Positions 54,517 to 64,000 of a stretch of DNA of 64,000 nt are shown in pieces. A model generated the notes under the pieces. The model made no database searches. It was not told the DNA's origin and worked only from the letters and a program-made list of their open reading frames with translations. The stretch is from Aureobasidium sp. EXF-3400 (taxonomy: Eukaryota; Ascomycota; Dothideomycetes; Dothideales; Saccotheciaceae), in the NCBI GenBank assembly GCA_024195585.1, contig SWBL01000060.1, positions 1 to 64,000 on the forward strand, read 5' to 3'. Within the stretch, counting starts at the first letter, position 1, and each line of letters starts with the position of its first letter. A program made the translations under genes and the position numbers.

Positions 54517-56112
54517 GATGCTCCTCTAGTCACCTTATCCAGGTGAAATCAACGAGCGAGGAAAGACAAAGTTGAGATCTCTTTCCAGAAGCATCTTAGG
54601 GCGCCGCCATACATTTATCGCCATGGTACCTTCGAATGTACAGCAGCAGTACATGTTACCGCGTAGCGTAGCCCTAGGCAGGATTGACTGTTATGTCGAA
54701 ACGGGGTACGCATGACAAGGCAGTGAACTACTAGCGTGCAGTCACGAAGGATCTTGCAGATTATCCGGTGCGTTCAGAGAAATGATTTGCTAGGGATACG
54801 ATGAATAGTGGAGGATCCTCGAATGGTAGTCAATTCCACCAATCAGCCACCTTGCCCCGGATCAACAACCCCGCGTTCGTTGGAGTGGCGTGGTGAATGG
54901 TTCGGAGTTGGCATGATCGTCTCTGTCCACTTGCAGCACTCGCCTATGCATGGATCGTTGTTAGCAAGGCTAGACACCATCTGATCGGCCTATTTATTGG
55001 TGGTGAAATTTGGCTCTCGTGTTTTCACGTGGTTACTCGTACTGTCCCCCGATGATTATCCAGGTATAGCCGCGAGATCTGGAGAATCTCTGCACCGATC
55101 CCAATTGACTCAATATGTGCATGCAGTTGAAGTTTCTTGATGTTTGGTAGTGGTCCAGAAGTCGAGGTCTCCTAAGAACATGTGACCATCTGGACGACTC
55201 TGGAGGGAAGAGACTATCGTCGAGTGTCACACGAGGAAGTTCGAACTCAAGGATTGCTGAGAGAACGCCGTGCTGGCTATTGCACTCTAGAGGTCGCCCA
55301 TGTCGCCCTGAACGAGGTGTTCCGTTTTAGACAGAGATCGAGGCCTGGTGGACTATGGGCGCGTATTCCTTCTTTGCCATGTCATATGAGCTGGTCTTCC
55401 ATCTCGGGATCAGACGTTTCAAGATCCTAGGGTGTCGAACCGCAACGGTGAAGGCGGTTAGATTGTCGTGCATTTTGGCACGTTGGTACTGTTGGCTTTA
55501 GTTCTGCAACGCGGGCTTTTAGATATTGTCCTGGAAAAATTGTGGGTGACAAGTTTGTAGGCTTTGAGGCACACAAACACGATGTGCCATGCTTCCAAAA
55601 GTCTGTGGAACCAATATGCTATCAATTTAGGTGCTTTCTGACCTAAACGTCTGCCAAGAGAGAACTTGTAGCCATCTATGTTACTCTAGCAACTTGTGTT
55701 GCATGAAGAATACAGGGTGATTTGTAGGTCAACAGATTTGTCCAGTTAGAAGGATCAATTTCCGGTGCTTTTGGTCGAACAATGCTGTGATGCGATGGCA
55801 TTCTGTACTCAGATGAGGCAGCCCAATGGTATAGAGCAAACTTGGGAGCCTGCTTCCTGTTCTACTAAGAGCCTGCTTGATAGAATCAAGCAGGATTTAA
55901 GCCTTTCCTTGTCACGACTTGCAGTAATATGGTTGGCGGAGGTGGAGTGAATCGTATTGAAGAGAAAAGTGAGTCTTACCATGTGAAAATGTCAAGCTGG
56001 CAAAGGCGCGTTCAGTCGTCACTCGAAGTTCCGACGCGTCCATGAATCTTTGCTTCTCGGCGGCGACATCATTTACGCATCGAACGACATCACCTCGACA
56101 ACATCATCAGCC
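54517..56112. other. gene-poor stretch, 1.6 kb
   Basis: Upstream of the sugar transporter. The frame at 55182-55430 (plus) is protein-like for about 60 residues but begins at GTG and has no motif. Two inverted repeats lie at 55626-55647 and 55872-55894 (separate entry). No supported gene. Confidence 0.45.
55872..55894 (+). repeat. perfect 10-bp inverted repeat
   Basis: CCTGCTTGAT, 3-nt loop AGA, ATCAAGCAGG. The motif GAGCCTGCTT also occurs 24 bp upstream as a direct repeat, and a 7-bp inverted repeat (TTTAGGT, 8-nt loop, ACCTAAA) lies at 55626-55647. Confidence 0.7.
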
Positions 56113-56577
56113 ATGGAAGTCCACAAGAAGATGTTGGCAAAGAAGCTCAAGGCCCTCTACAAGATCGTAGAGCACCAGAACCCTCGTCTTCACTTGTCTC
56201 TCACCATCCGCTACTGCGACGAACTCAAGCTCCCTGACCACACCATTGTCGAACTCAAGATGCCCGAGGACGTCGGCCGCTTCATCAAGGCTGGCGAGCA
56301 CATGACTGAAGATGAGAGACACGAGGCTGGCATTGATCGCCTGCTTACCACCAACGAACACCTCGCTCAGCCTTGCGCATACAACCCGATCAGAACTTTG
56401 GGCGACCTCAGAAAGCTTCTCAAGTCGGGCTATGTCCGTAAGCCAGAGAGTCCCAGATGCGCTAGATGGGATGAATGCATGTTCGAAGAGCTGAAGGTCC
56501 AAGGATTTGTCATTCAGTTGAGCATCGACGAGTTTCGCTGGGCGGTCGACGATGTTTGGGGTCCCGCTAAGGCCTGA
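56113..56577 (+). CDS. hypothetical protein, 154 residues
   Basis: Single frame starting MEVHKKMLAKKLKALYKIVE, with CCATGG start context and even codon use. The sequence is a mixed alpha/beta protein without a signal or membrane segment: PRLHLSLTIRYCDELKLPDH, then TLGDLRKLLKSGYVRKPESP and FVIQLSIDEFRWAVDDVWG. Not recognised. The stop codon is followed at once by a clean GTAAGT...CAAACAG intron (56590-56641), so the transcript may carry a 3' untranslated intron. Confidence 0.6.
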   Translation: MEVHKKMLAKKLKALYKIVEHQNPRLHLSLTIRYCDELKLPDHTIVELKMPEDVGRFIKAGEHMTEDERHEAGIDRLLTTNEHLAQPCAYNPIRTLGDLRKLLKSGYVRKPESPRCARWDECMFEELKVQGFVIQLSIDEFRWAVDDVWGPAKA

Positions 56578-57812
56578 ACCAACAAGACTGTAAGTAATGT
56601 TTGTCGTCATGTATGTGTTGAACTCGTCTGAACACAAACAGGTCCATTCTGAAGAACAAATCTTCCCGGCCGGGATGAGAACAGATCAAACAACCACCAA
56701 AGGTCTGTTTCTCTGTTTTTTCTTTCGATACTGCATGAGATCCTACCTTGTGCTGACATCAAACATCGATAGTGTTCGTTAACGACGCACAACACATGCA
56801 TCGCTGAATTGTATCCAAAGTCTGGTACGCATCAACAAAAAAAACCTTGCCTGGAGCAAGCAGTCGAGGGAAGGGGTGGGTGTCTTCCGGGATTTCAAAT
56901 GTGATACACCATAGCATTAGCTGCAGCAAACAAGATCGGTCGATGTCGCTGGTTCGTCGTGGCCGTTGTCCTCTCACTCTTCTCTTTCGGAACACTCATG
57001 TTGATTTGTGATGCTGTCGCTGTCCAAGTCATACGATCTCTCTACGACCTCTTTACGACAGCAGTCGGTCTATTCTCATGGTTGAATAGACAAAAGCGAA
57101 GCCTGGAGATGGCTGAAAGGGAGCGGCGTCGACGCCATTCGTACCAGGCCCGGCTGGCCACAATGTCAGACAATCCTGGTCCTGCCTCTTCATATACGAG
57201 GGCGTCAGCCACCAGCAGTCGTGCCGTGCCCGTGACCAGATGTGATCGGCTAATAACGATGTTGTAGCACGTCGATCGCTCGGTCTGTCGGCTGAGGAGG
57301 GATGAAGAGGTGCCTTGCCCACCCTCCTCCAGAAAACTTGGCAAAAACGAGCTCTTTCTCCACGCGGGGACCCCATTCCTTCCAGAGTTGTATCTCATCT
57401 TAATTTTCTGCTCTTCAACGTCTACAGATGCATCGCATCTGCTATGGATACAGGTGATCTCAATTTGTCCTTCAGCAGCAAGAGGCAAGCTTCAGGAATG
57501 CAGCTGCTCAACGCCCCTGGTCCTGCCACGCAAGCCATGCAATCACACTGGGTTGCATGAGAAGGAAGGAAGGCCAATGCACCTGCCACTGTAGGATCCC
57601 CGCAACGTCATCCGATACCATTGTGCATGTGCTTTGCTGGACCTGACGATCCTTCCTTCTAATCAATTTTCCCAGAGCGGGGTCCGGCAGAGGTTCAATG
57701 TTATAATCCCTACGCCTAGCCTTCCTGCAGGTCTGTGTTGTTGTTCATCTTGTTCATCGCTCTCTTCTGCAATCTCTTGTCAGGTCAAATCGACAGTGAA
57801 GTACGTCAAGTC
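56578..57812. other. intergenic with a possible small membrane-protein gene
   Basis: The plus frame 56927-57267 has one clear membrane span (WFVVAVVLSLFSFGTLMLIC) followed by a basic tail (RQKRSLEMAERERRRRHS). It has no ATG before the span, but an acceptor (CTGCAG) at 56926 could join it to a short exon 56675-56702 (MRTDQTTTK) through a 224-nt intron with a GTCTGT donor, giving 122 residues in frame. The donor is weak, so this stays a candidate. The rest, to the epimerase start, has no supported gene. Confidence 0.3.
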
Positions 57813-59294
57813 ATGTTCTCAGGCAAGCTCGCTGCTCTGGCGGCCCTCCTCCCTGCCACAGCTTTTGCTGCCAGCATTGCTGGCAACGGTTCTTCAGTAC
57901 TGCCCAACGGCAAGTACGAAATCTCGTCTGAAGGCATCCGCGCCAACTTCGTTCCTTACGGCGCAGGCATCTCCAATCTCTTCATTCGAGATGCTCACGG
58001 CATTGAGCGTGATATTGTGCTTGGTTGGGACAATGCCACCTACTACACCGAGGACAAGCTGCACCCCCATTTCGGGTGAGTTTCATGTTCACAGGTTCAG
58101 AGCAAATAGCTGAAAGATTACTAGTGGTGTCCCTGGACGTTACGCCAACCGCATCAAGAACTCTTCTTTCGAGATTGATGGCACTACCTACCATATAACA
58201 CCTAATGAGAATGGAGGTCTCGATACTCTCCACGGTGGAACCGATGGCTGGTCCGTGATACTATACCTCATTGATGTCCAGCCGATACTTACATACCTTG
58301 CAGGGATTGGCGCAACTGGACTGTGACTGCTCATACTACCGACTCCATCACCTTCTCTCTCGTCGACCCCGATGGCGCTAACGGCTTCCCTGGCGAGGTT
58401 ATCAGCTACATTACATACACCTTGACCCCATAGTAAGTTGATATGCGAGATAATCCAGGGCGCAACGCTAATAGTACATAGCCAATGGCACTTGAAGATG
58501 GTTGCGGTAGCAACTACTAAGAAGACACCCATCATGCTGAGCTCTCACGTAGGTCCATTGATCTGAACAACCCGACATGTGTGCTGATCCAGCTCAGGTA
58601 TACTGGAATCTTGACGGTTTCCAAAATCCTAACGATCCTACTATCAACAACTACACCGTACACTTGCCTTATTCCGGTCAGCGTGTCGGAGTCGATGGCA
58701 TTCTCATCCCCAATGGTACCATCTTGCCCAACGAGCAAGGTGGCGTATTCGATTTCTGGTCATCGCCCAAGAAGATCGGCGCCAACCTGACTTCTCCTGA
58801 CCTTGTCGGCGGTTGTGGCAGTGGATGCATTGGTTACGATACCTGCTGGCTGGTTAACAGAGATCAGAATGGACCCTACGATTGGCGCCAATCTGGACCT
58901 GTCGCTACCGTCTCTAGTCCTTTCTCTGGTATCCAGATCGACATCTTCACCGATCAGCAGGCCTTCCAGATCTACACATGCGCTTCACAAAACGGTGAGT
59001 TTCGTTTTGTACTCGAAGTTGAATAACTTCTAACATTTGTAAACAGGAACTACCACTCTTAAGGAGACCCAAGGATTTTTCAACCAGACTGACCAACCGC
59101 GTGTTGTCCAGAAGTACGGATGCATGGTTATGGAGGTTGAGGACTGGATTGATGCCATCAACCAACCTGAATGGCAAAGAGAGAAGAGAAACATCTTCGG
59201 TCCTGGTAGCGACCCTTACGTTCTTCAGGCAACCTACAACTTCTCGGTGAACAAAGAGGTGGCATCTGGTTCTAACAACACATCCGGCTACTAG
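57813..59294 (+). CDS. secreted aldose 1-epimerase (mutarotase)
   Basis: Six exons: 57813-58075, 58125-58250, 58304-58432, 58482-58548, 58598-58994 and 59047-59294, with introns of 49, 53, 49, 49 and 52 nt; 409 residues. It interconverts alpha and beta anomers of sugars such as glucose or galactose. Signal peptide: MFSGKLAALAALLPATAFA. Family blocks: YGAGISNLFIRDAHG; FGGVPGRYANRI; LDTLHGGTDGWDWRNW with a catalytic-type His; SSHVYWNLDGFQN; and VEDWIDAINQPEW. Several N-glycosylation sequons. All five joins restore canonical sequence. The second intron has an unusual GTCCGT donor. The fourth acceptor must be the second of two close AGs to give SHVYWNL. Extracellular action is inferred from the signal. 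Confidence 0.93.
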
Positions 59295-59567
59295 AAGCAT
59301 GAGAGAGATCGATGTAATGACCAAAGGATTGACTAATGAACACTTTTGAGAGATGTTAGACGGTTACATTACAGTGAAACTGGTAGTTAGACCATGTGCT
59401 ACCTCATCAGACCTCCGCTGACTGGGCGTTGTATCTGTATACATGACTCGATATGTAAGTGATGGCGACGACCGAGTTGGTCAGTCGCATTTTCACAGAC
59501 ACAACTCGACGGGCCGATCTACTCACTGCATTGATTGCTGCGCACTCTTTTGCGCACCCATAACCTT

Positions 59568-59865
59568 TCATCGCCGTCGTTCTACAATCATCCATCGTTC
59601 TCCCTCGTGTTCTTCGACAACTAATTCCCAGCGCACATCTCTTCCAACGTCTTCCACACACCATCTGTCTCCGAAGGGTTTCTGGAAGAGCCAGATCGTG
59701 CCAACAAAGCAGGTTGGCCTTGAGCAGCTATCGAAAGCAACTACCCAAGTACCTACAAAGAGCTCAGATCGTGGCATTGCACCCTCCTCGACAAGATAAC
59801 TCACCTTCGCCGGCATACCAAAGCTCACGCTCAGCCGCAAGAGCTGATATATCAGGCTCCATCAT
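59568..59865 (-). CDS. small hypothetical protein revealed by splicing
   Basis: Exons 59865-59805 and 59752-59568 with a 52-nt intron (GTGAGT...TTTGTAG) give 81 residues: MMEPDISALAAERELWYAGE, then GTWVVAFDSCSRPTCFVGTI, WLFQKPFGDRWCVEDVG and a basic end MIVERRR. The donor is strong, the joined frame is open and the peptide is compositionally even with a high Trp/Val/Asp content, unlike a random frame. The ATG lies only 37 bp from the ATG of the divergent plus-strand gene, which is very tight; a further upstream exon (an acceptor CTTAG lies near 59897) could mean the real start is elsewhere. No family recognised. Confidence 0.45.
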
Positions 59866-59902
59866 CTCTATGATAGGTTGAGAATCGTACGGAATTGCTA
59901 AG

Positions 59903-61462
59903 ATGAAGACGAGCAATAGGGAGGCGTACCAGCTCAGAGCAGCGTACCAGGGCGCCTTACCTGGCACTATTGCTTCAGCAGAACGACTTCACATACTGAT
60001 GGGCGTCGAAGCGGAAGCTTTTGATGTCTACGGACGGCTCGTCGTATCACCTTGGCACATGCCTTTGCCTGAAGAACTTCAGCGCCAGTCTCAAACTCCT
60101 AATTCGAACCATCTCAACACAAAGCTCCATACTGCCATCAGTGAACGTGAAGCGGGCATGCTGCCGTACAGAAATGCTGAAACTCGAGCACTTTTCCAAC
60201 AAAACAACAGAAGAGCCGCACCATCCAACCAACTCGAGCGTTCTCTGCACAACAAGAACCTCGCCCAGCATCTCTCTTCACACCAGCCAGGAGTTCCAGT
60301 TCCTCTTCATTCCAGAGATGTGAATTTCCCTTTACCATTTGCTGGTAAGAAGCCCTCCTTCGCGAGCAATAGTGTGATGGACAACATGCTCAAGCGTAAG
60401 CTTTCGAAGATCAAGCTTCCATCGGCTCCTAAGGACGACCATATAAGCGGTGAGATACCCAACTTGTCCATCCAGCCAGCTTTTCAGCACAAACTTCGAA
60501 TCTTCAGGCCCGTTGCCAGTGAGGACAATACAACTGGTGCACAAAAGGAGCCCAACCACCCAATGACGAGCGAATATAAGGAAAAGTCCGGGTCGCCATC
60601 GCCTCCTCGTCGCCGCTCTATGCCACCCATCGAAGCAGTTCTAGCTCATGGTTTCAAGAACATTAACCTGGTTCGTGCGCCTCAAGTCAGCATTCCTCGC
60701 TCGCACGCCTACGACCCATGGACAGGTCTTTCTCTCAGTCACAAAGTCTTGTCCCCAACACCCGTGTTCTTGCTGAACATGACTCCCTTGCAGCTCGACG
60801 ATAGCGAAGAAACGCAATACTGGAGACCCTCGCTTCCCATGCTTCTGTCCTACCATCTCGCCAATCCAGAAACCCTGATCGAAGAGACGACCATCCAGAG
60901 CCTGACTTTCCACCTCCCAGCTCCAAAGCCAACTCTAGCTTCTACAGGAGACAGAAAACAACCAGCCAGAGCAGCAAAACAACTCCACTACAAAACCGAA
61001 GGACCGGAGACTGGCACCGAGATCAGAATGATCAGAATGATACTTCCACCACTTGTCAACGGCGATGGAGTTACGAGTGAAGAAGTCCCTTACACAGATT
61101 GGTTGATCCTCTGTCTCGGCGACATCGCGCCTGTTCAGCCTCCCTCTACAAGTACGAGGGTCTTGCGTTCTGCTTCCAAGCTGCCCAGACAGTCATACTT
61201 GCTGCTTGCTATGCCGACCCAAGCAATCTCTGGGACCTCTTTCGTGGCAAACAGTCCCAGTTCGTCGCCTGCAGCAGGTGAGACAAACAAGCAGCAAGCC
61301 ATCACTGCAGTTCTGAGGTTCGCAAGTAGAGGGAGAATGCCTTTGGCTTTTGGCGTAGGAAGGGATGTCAGCTTTGCGGACAAGTGGATCAATGAATTTG
61401 GAATGGGAGTGGCGGCTTTGGAAGTCACGGTGAACGGTATTAAGCCTCCTTGTTGGTCGTAA
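59903..61462 (+). CDS. hypothetical protein, 519 residues
   Basis: Single frame from MKTSNREAYQLRAAYQGALP. The first 60 residues are helical, then a long polar, probably disordered linker (NRRAAPSNQLERSLHNKNLA; SPSPPRRRSMPPIEAVLAHG). An ordered C-terminal half follows: SPTPVFLLNMTPLQLDDSEE, RPSLPMLLSYHLANPETL, TDWLILCLGDIAPVQPP, LPRQSYLLLAMPTQ and FADKWINEFGMGVAALEVTV. The alternation of beta-like strands suggests a small globular domain, but I recognise no family. A second ATG at 59999 (MGVEAEAF) is an alternative start and would widen the tight spacing to the divergent gene. Confidence 0.65.
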   Translation: MKTSNREAYQLRAAYQGALPGTIASAERLHILMGVEAEAFDVYGRLVVSPWHMPLPEELQRQSQTPNSNHLNTKLHTAISEREAGMLPYRNAETRALFQQNNRRAAPSNQLERSLHNKNLAQHLSSHQPGVPVPLHSRDVNFPLPFAGKKPSFASNSVMDNMLKRKLSKIKLPSAPKDDHISGEIPNLSIQPAFQHKLRIFRPVASEDNTTGAQKEPNHPMTSEYKEKSGSPSPPRRRSMPPIEAVLAHGFKNINLVRAPQVSIPRSHAYDPWTGLSLSHKVLSPTPVFLLNMTPLQLDDSEETQYWRPSLPMLLSYHLANPETLIEETTIQSLTFHLPAPKPTLASTGDRKQPARAAKQLHYKTEGPETGTEIRMIRMILPPLVNGDGVTSEEVPYTDWLILCLGDIAPVQPPSTSTRVLRSASKLPRQSYLLLAMPTQAISGTSFVANSPSSSPAAGETNKQQAITAVLRFASRGRMPLAFGVGRDVSFADKWINEFGMGVAALEVTVNGIKPPCWS

Positions 61463-62411
61463 GAGGCAAGTGATATGGCCCTGCTGCTCTTTCCCTTTCA
61501 TGGTGTGGATGTTTGCTTTCCTTCTTCTCGTCGCTCATTCGTTCGTTCTCTTACTATCACTCTCACTCTTTCACATGTCCAGTATCGATACTGCTCCAGG
61601 CTAGCCGATAACCCAAAAATCCCATTATTGCTCCTAGATGCTTCTTCCAAAGTGAAACAAACACAACCCGGTTTCATCTCGGGAAACAAGAATCACCTCG
61701 CACAAGCTCACTGGCTTTTCTCTTAATCTCTGTATCTCTTGATTCACTTGTATCATTTGTGATATCTTAAGCGATATATATTCTTTCCTCAAGGTCTTAG
61801 GTTTACTTGCAGGTCATGCATGGCCCCAAAGACCAGCCCAAACCAGCTACAGGACCTCTCAAATGGCCATACGGCTTGGTGGTTTGCTGTCATCTCTTAG
61901 TAACCATCGGGTGATGCACCTTTCGCTAATCGGATCGTCGTCGCTTTGTGATCAGGATGCTTGCTTCGTCAAAGATTGTGTTGACATTCCTACTTTTCGT
62001 GCAGAGTTTCAAAGTATGATCTTACCACCCCTTCGTCACAACACCTCGTACAATAATAGAAAGTGATGTGCCTTTCCTCCATCGGGTCGTCGTTGCTATA
62101 TGTTTAGGACGCTTACTTCGTCAGTGATGGTCTTGTCGTCCATGTTTTTCGTGTAGGTCGTCAACTACCACTTGTCAGCTCCTACAGAGAAGTCCTGTCT
62201 GGCAGACGCATAAAAGCCCTTTACTCAGGCGATACATATTCCGTTTATCAGGTGGACAACAGACAAAGTGATGAGGGTGATGATATGCTTTATCCTCATG
62301 CACAAGCTAATTCGTAGTAATCTGTCAATGCTAAGAAAAGGAAAAGAAGGAAAGGGTATATCCCAAAACGCCACCAATGCCATATGCTAAGATATACTGC
62401 GTTTTTCGACT
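61463..62411. other. convergent intergenic region with a degenerate duplication
   Basis: 950 bp between a plus-strand and a minus-strand gene. Holds the tandem duplication listed separately; otherwise T/C-rich 3' sequence at 61490-61580. Confidence 0.5.
61911..62160 (+). repeat. diverged tandem duplication, period about 152 bp
   Basis: Copy 1 begins near 61911 (GTGATGCACCTTTC) and copy 2 near 62063 (GTGATGTGCCTTTC). They align for about 100 bp, passing GGATCGTCGTCGCT versus GGGTCGTCGTTGCT, GGATGCTTGCTTCGTCA versus GGACGCTTACTTCGTCA, and TTTTCGTGCAG versus TTTTCGTGTAG. Many differences are transitions. Weaker similarity continues downstream. Confidence 0.8.
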
Positions 62412-64000
62412 TCAATCTCCCGTCAAGTCCAACTCCTCAACGCCACTCTTTCGATACGTTTGTCGGTCTTTGGGTGTCGCTTCAGTCAGATCGACTTCCA
62501 GAATTACCTCCTTCCAGTTACCGGGTAGGCTGTCCCGAGGTTGGATAAAGCGTTTCTTTACTTTCTTCGCTGGTGTCTCAAGAAGCTGCTGAGTCTCTCC
62601 AGCAGAGGTTGATTGCACTGGTCGAGGGTTGTTGGCACGAACATTTCTTGTTACACTTGGTTCAGAAATTGAAGCAGACGTTGTTGTGACTGCTGTCACC
62701 TTCGTGGTTGTAGCCTCGACTTTCCTGTCGCGTAACTGCTTGTTGATTGGAAGCAAAGCAGACACTGAGATCACTGGTCGCTCCAAAGCTGAAACCTCCG
62801 TTGGCAACAACTCCGGTTCGTGGGGCGGAGTAGGCATCGACGACGGTAGCTCTAATACTTCAATTTTCTCTTCGACTAGGTCTGAACTGGTCGTGTTCGA
62901 AGGAGGGCTTGGCCGTACACATGATCTGGCACTCGGCGTAGGCATGGTCGAAAGCACGACTGCTTCACGCATCTGATCAGAGACTCGATGGATTGCGCCG
63001 AATCTTGGTAGACTCGGCAGTGACTCTGGAGAAGCCAGGTCGATAGCTTCAATATCAAGACCTCGAGGTGTGGAAGGTCGTAATGAAGGCGATCCGATGT
63101 CATCAGCGCCTGTAGTTGGTGCTGTCTGATAACGTTTCAGGGGTGATCTCTTCCGCCTTCTCGTGACTGTATCAGGTAAAGGCGCGACAATGTCGTGGCC
63201 GTCTTGGGGAGAAACTACGGCAGGTCGGCTGAACTGTTTGAAATGATCTTGTATGTCAAACGATCGCGCCGGCGCTGCTTCGGGTGAAGCTGGTTTCACA
63301 GGAGATGACGAAAGAAGATCGACAACTTCTGGAGGTCCAGAAGATTTCCGAGCTGGCGACACCATCCTTGGCCTAGCTCTTCTAGGCGGAGATCGGGGCT
63401 CAGGCGAAGGCCGCTTCGAAGATCTTTTCTGAGGAACTATTGTCTCGAGACTGAGGTCCATTTCGGGTATTGAAGGTGTTCTGCTTGTTGTGCCACTACT
63501 CAGATCGAGTTCAGCAACGGGTGCTCTAGCTCTGAATGAGCTGTTCTTGGATGCTACTTTTGCACCAGGCTCCTTCTGGTTCTCTTTTGCAAGAGCGTTG
63601 ATGCTGGCCAGATCCAACTCATCACATTCTGGAGATCTGGACTTGGACTGTGCTGTACGATCAACACCAGGCTTGGTCGTCTTGGTGAATTGATCCACGG
63701 CGCCTCTCTGCATGCCGCCAGTCTTCTTTGTCGTTGTGGGTTTGCGACTTGTTGTTGCTTCATTGGTGGCAGGTTTGCGAGGTCGTGGAGCAGGTCTCGA
63801 TTTGGGCGCGCCAGCACCAGCCTCCCAATCTTGGACCTTGAGCGGTGCACCGAGGCGTACAAATGTGTCGAGGAGCCAGACTTTGTCGTGAACAGTCGGG
63901 TCGTATGTAGATGGACCTCGCTTCTTTTTGGGTGATCCAGGACATTCGCCATCCTCGGTTGGCAGTGGCTCCGAATCAGATTCATCCTCATCTTCGGGAA
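62412..64000 (-). CDS. GEN1/Yen1-like Holliday junction resolvase, 3' part only
   Basis: An open frame enters from the right edge and ends at TGA 62412-62414; at least 528 residues are visible. After an acidic stretch comes PSTYDPTVHDKVWLLDTFVR, then LGAPLKVQDWEAGAG, which resembles the C-terminal chromodomain-side block (WLLETFVKxGxPLxVEDWE) of fungal GEN1/Yen1 resolvases. These cut four-way DNA junctions late in mitosis. The rest is a long disordered, Ser/Pro-rich tail with CDK-type SP sites, repeated LDL motifs (ELDLSS, EMDLSL, VVDLLSSS, ELDLTG) that could be SUMO-interacting, and an ordered-looking end SLPGNWKEVILEVDLTEATP. The nuclease domain would lie outside the window, so the assignment rests on one block. 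Confidence 0.6.
   Translation of the reverse strand, partial: PEDEDESDSEPLPTEDGECPGSPKKKRGPSTYDPTVHDKVWLLDTFVRLGAPLKVQDWEAGAGAPKSRPAPRPRKPATNEATTSRKPTTTKKTGGMQRGAVDQFTKTTKPGVDRTAQSKSRSPECDELDLASINALAKENQKEPGAKVASKNSSFRARAPVAELDLSSGTTSRTPSIPEMDLSLETIVPQKRSSKRPSPEPRSPPRRARPRMVSPARKSSGPPEVVDLLSSSPVKPASPEAAPARSFDIQDHFKQFSRPAVVSPQDGHDIVAPLPDTVTRRRKRSPLKRYQTAPTTGADDIGSPSLRPSTPRGLDIEAIDLASPESLPSLPRFGAIHRVSDQMREAVVLSTMPTPSARSCVRPSPPSNTTSSDLVEEKIEVLELPSSMPTPPHEPELLPTEVSALERPVISVSALLPINKQLRDRKVEATTTKVTAVTTTSASISEPSVTRNVRANNPRPVQSTSAGETQQLLETPAKKVKKRFIQPRDSLPGNWKEVILEVDLTEATPKDRQTYRKSGVEELDLTGD

Noticed and set aside
1..64000. Transposon, CRISPR array, rRNA or viral sequence
   Set aside because: No transposase, reverse transcriptase, terminal repeats, regularly spaced repeats, rRNA blocks or viral genes could be recognised on either strand.

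Overview
This 64 kb window is gene-dense chromosomal DNA of a filamentous ascomycete (Pezizomycotina). The support is direct: about 28 genes carry short introns (mostly 49-61 nt) with GTAAGT/GTACGT/GTATGT donors and CTRAC-like branch sites; genes lie on both strands without operons; and families such as a Q/N-rich eRF3, a fungal POT peptide transporter, a CYP52-like P450 and a large fungal PDK1 are present. Dothideomycetes is my guess for the class, but nothing here proves it. I see no transposon, rRNA, tRNA, CRISPR array or secondary-metabolite cluster.

Layout. 0.3-6.3 kb, all minus: an AVO2-like ankyrin protein, a PTR2 peptide transporter and a zinc alcohol dehydrogenase whose frame is kept only by a 4-nt microexon. 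7.6-11.5 kb, plus: a secreted GH20 hexosaminidase and a CYP52-like P450. 11.5-14.4 kb: mostly gene-poor, with one small ORF. 14.5-26.9 kb: core cell biology, namely a mitochondrial PPR-like protein, zeta-COP (RET3), Rqc2/NEMF, eRF3 (SUP35), acetyl-CoA acetyltransferase (ERG10) and an unnamed conserved-looking protein with a short Cys/His cluster. 27.5-35.5 kb: a small secreted protein, a 5'-nucleotidase-family gene interrupted by one in-frame TAG, TSR2, and a long alpha/beta hydrolase whose first intron appears to be GC-AG. 36-43.3 kb, minus: a J-domain protein and a PDK1-type kinase. 44-54.5 kb: mostly unnamed disordered or membrane proteins, then a maltose-permease-type sugar transporter. 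56-64 kb: a small unknown gene, a secreted aldose 1-epimerase with five introns, a closely spaced head-to-head pair of unknown genes, a degenerate tandem duplication, and the 3' part of a GEN1/Yen1-like gene that runs off the right edge.

Genes working together. Rqc2 and eRF3 sit tail to tail and act on stalled and terminating ribosomes respectively; TSR2 nearby serves 40S maturation. AVO2-like (TORC2) and PDK1 both feed AGC-kinase signalling in fungi but are 40 kb apart. These are thematic coincidences unless synteny shows otherwise.

Best leads for something new. (1) The single TAG at 30330-30332 replaces what is probably a conserved Trp codon in an otherwise intact reading frame, with all introns and the downstream frame preserved. 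UAG to UGG is the change made by the A-to-I mRNA editing known from fungal sexual development, so editing is a testable alternative to a plain nonsense mutation or sequencing error. (2) The 4-nt microexon. (3) Several small genes visible only after splicing. Splice models were built by hand; where several exons are joined, the summed length is a multiple of three, which is the main internal check.
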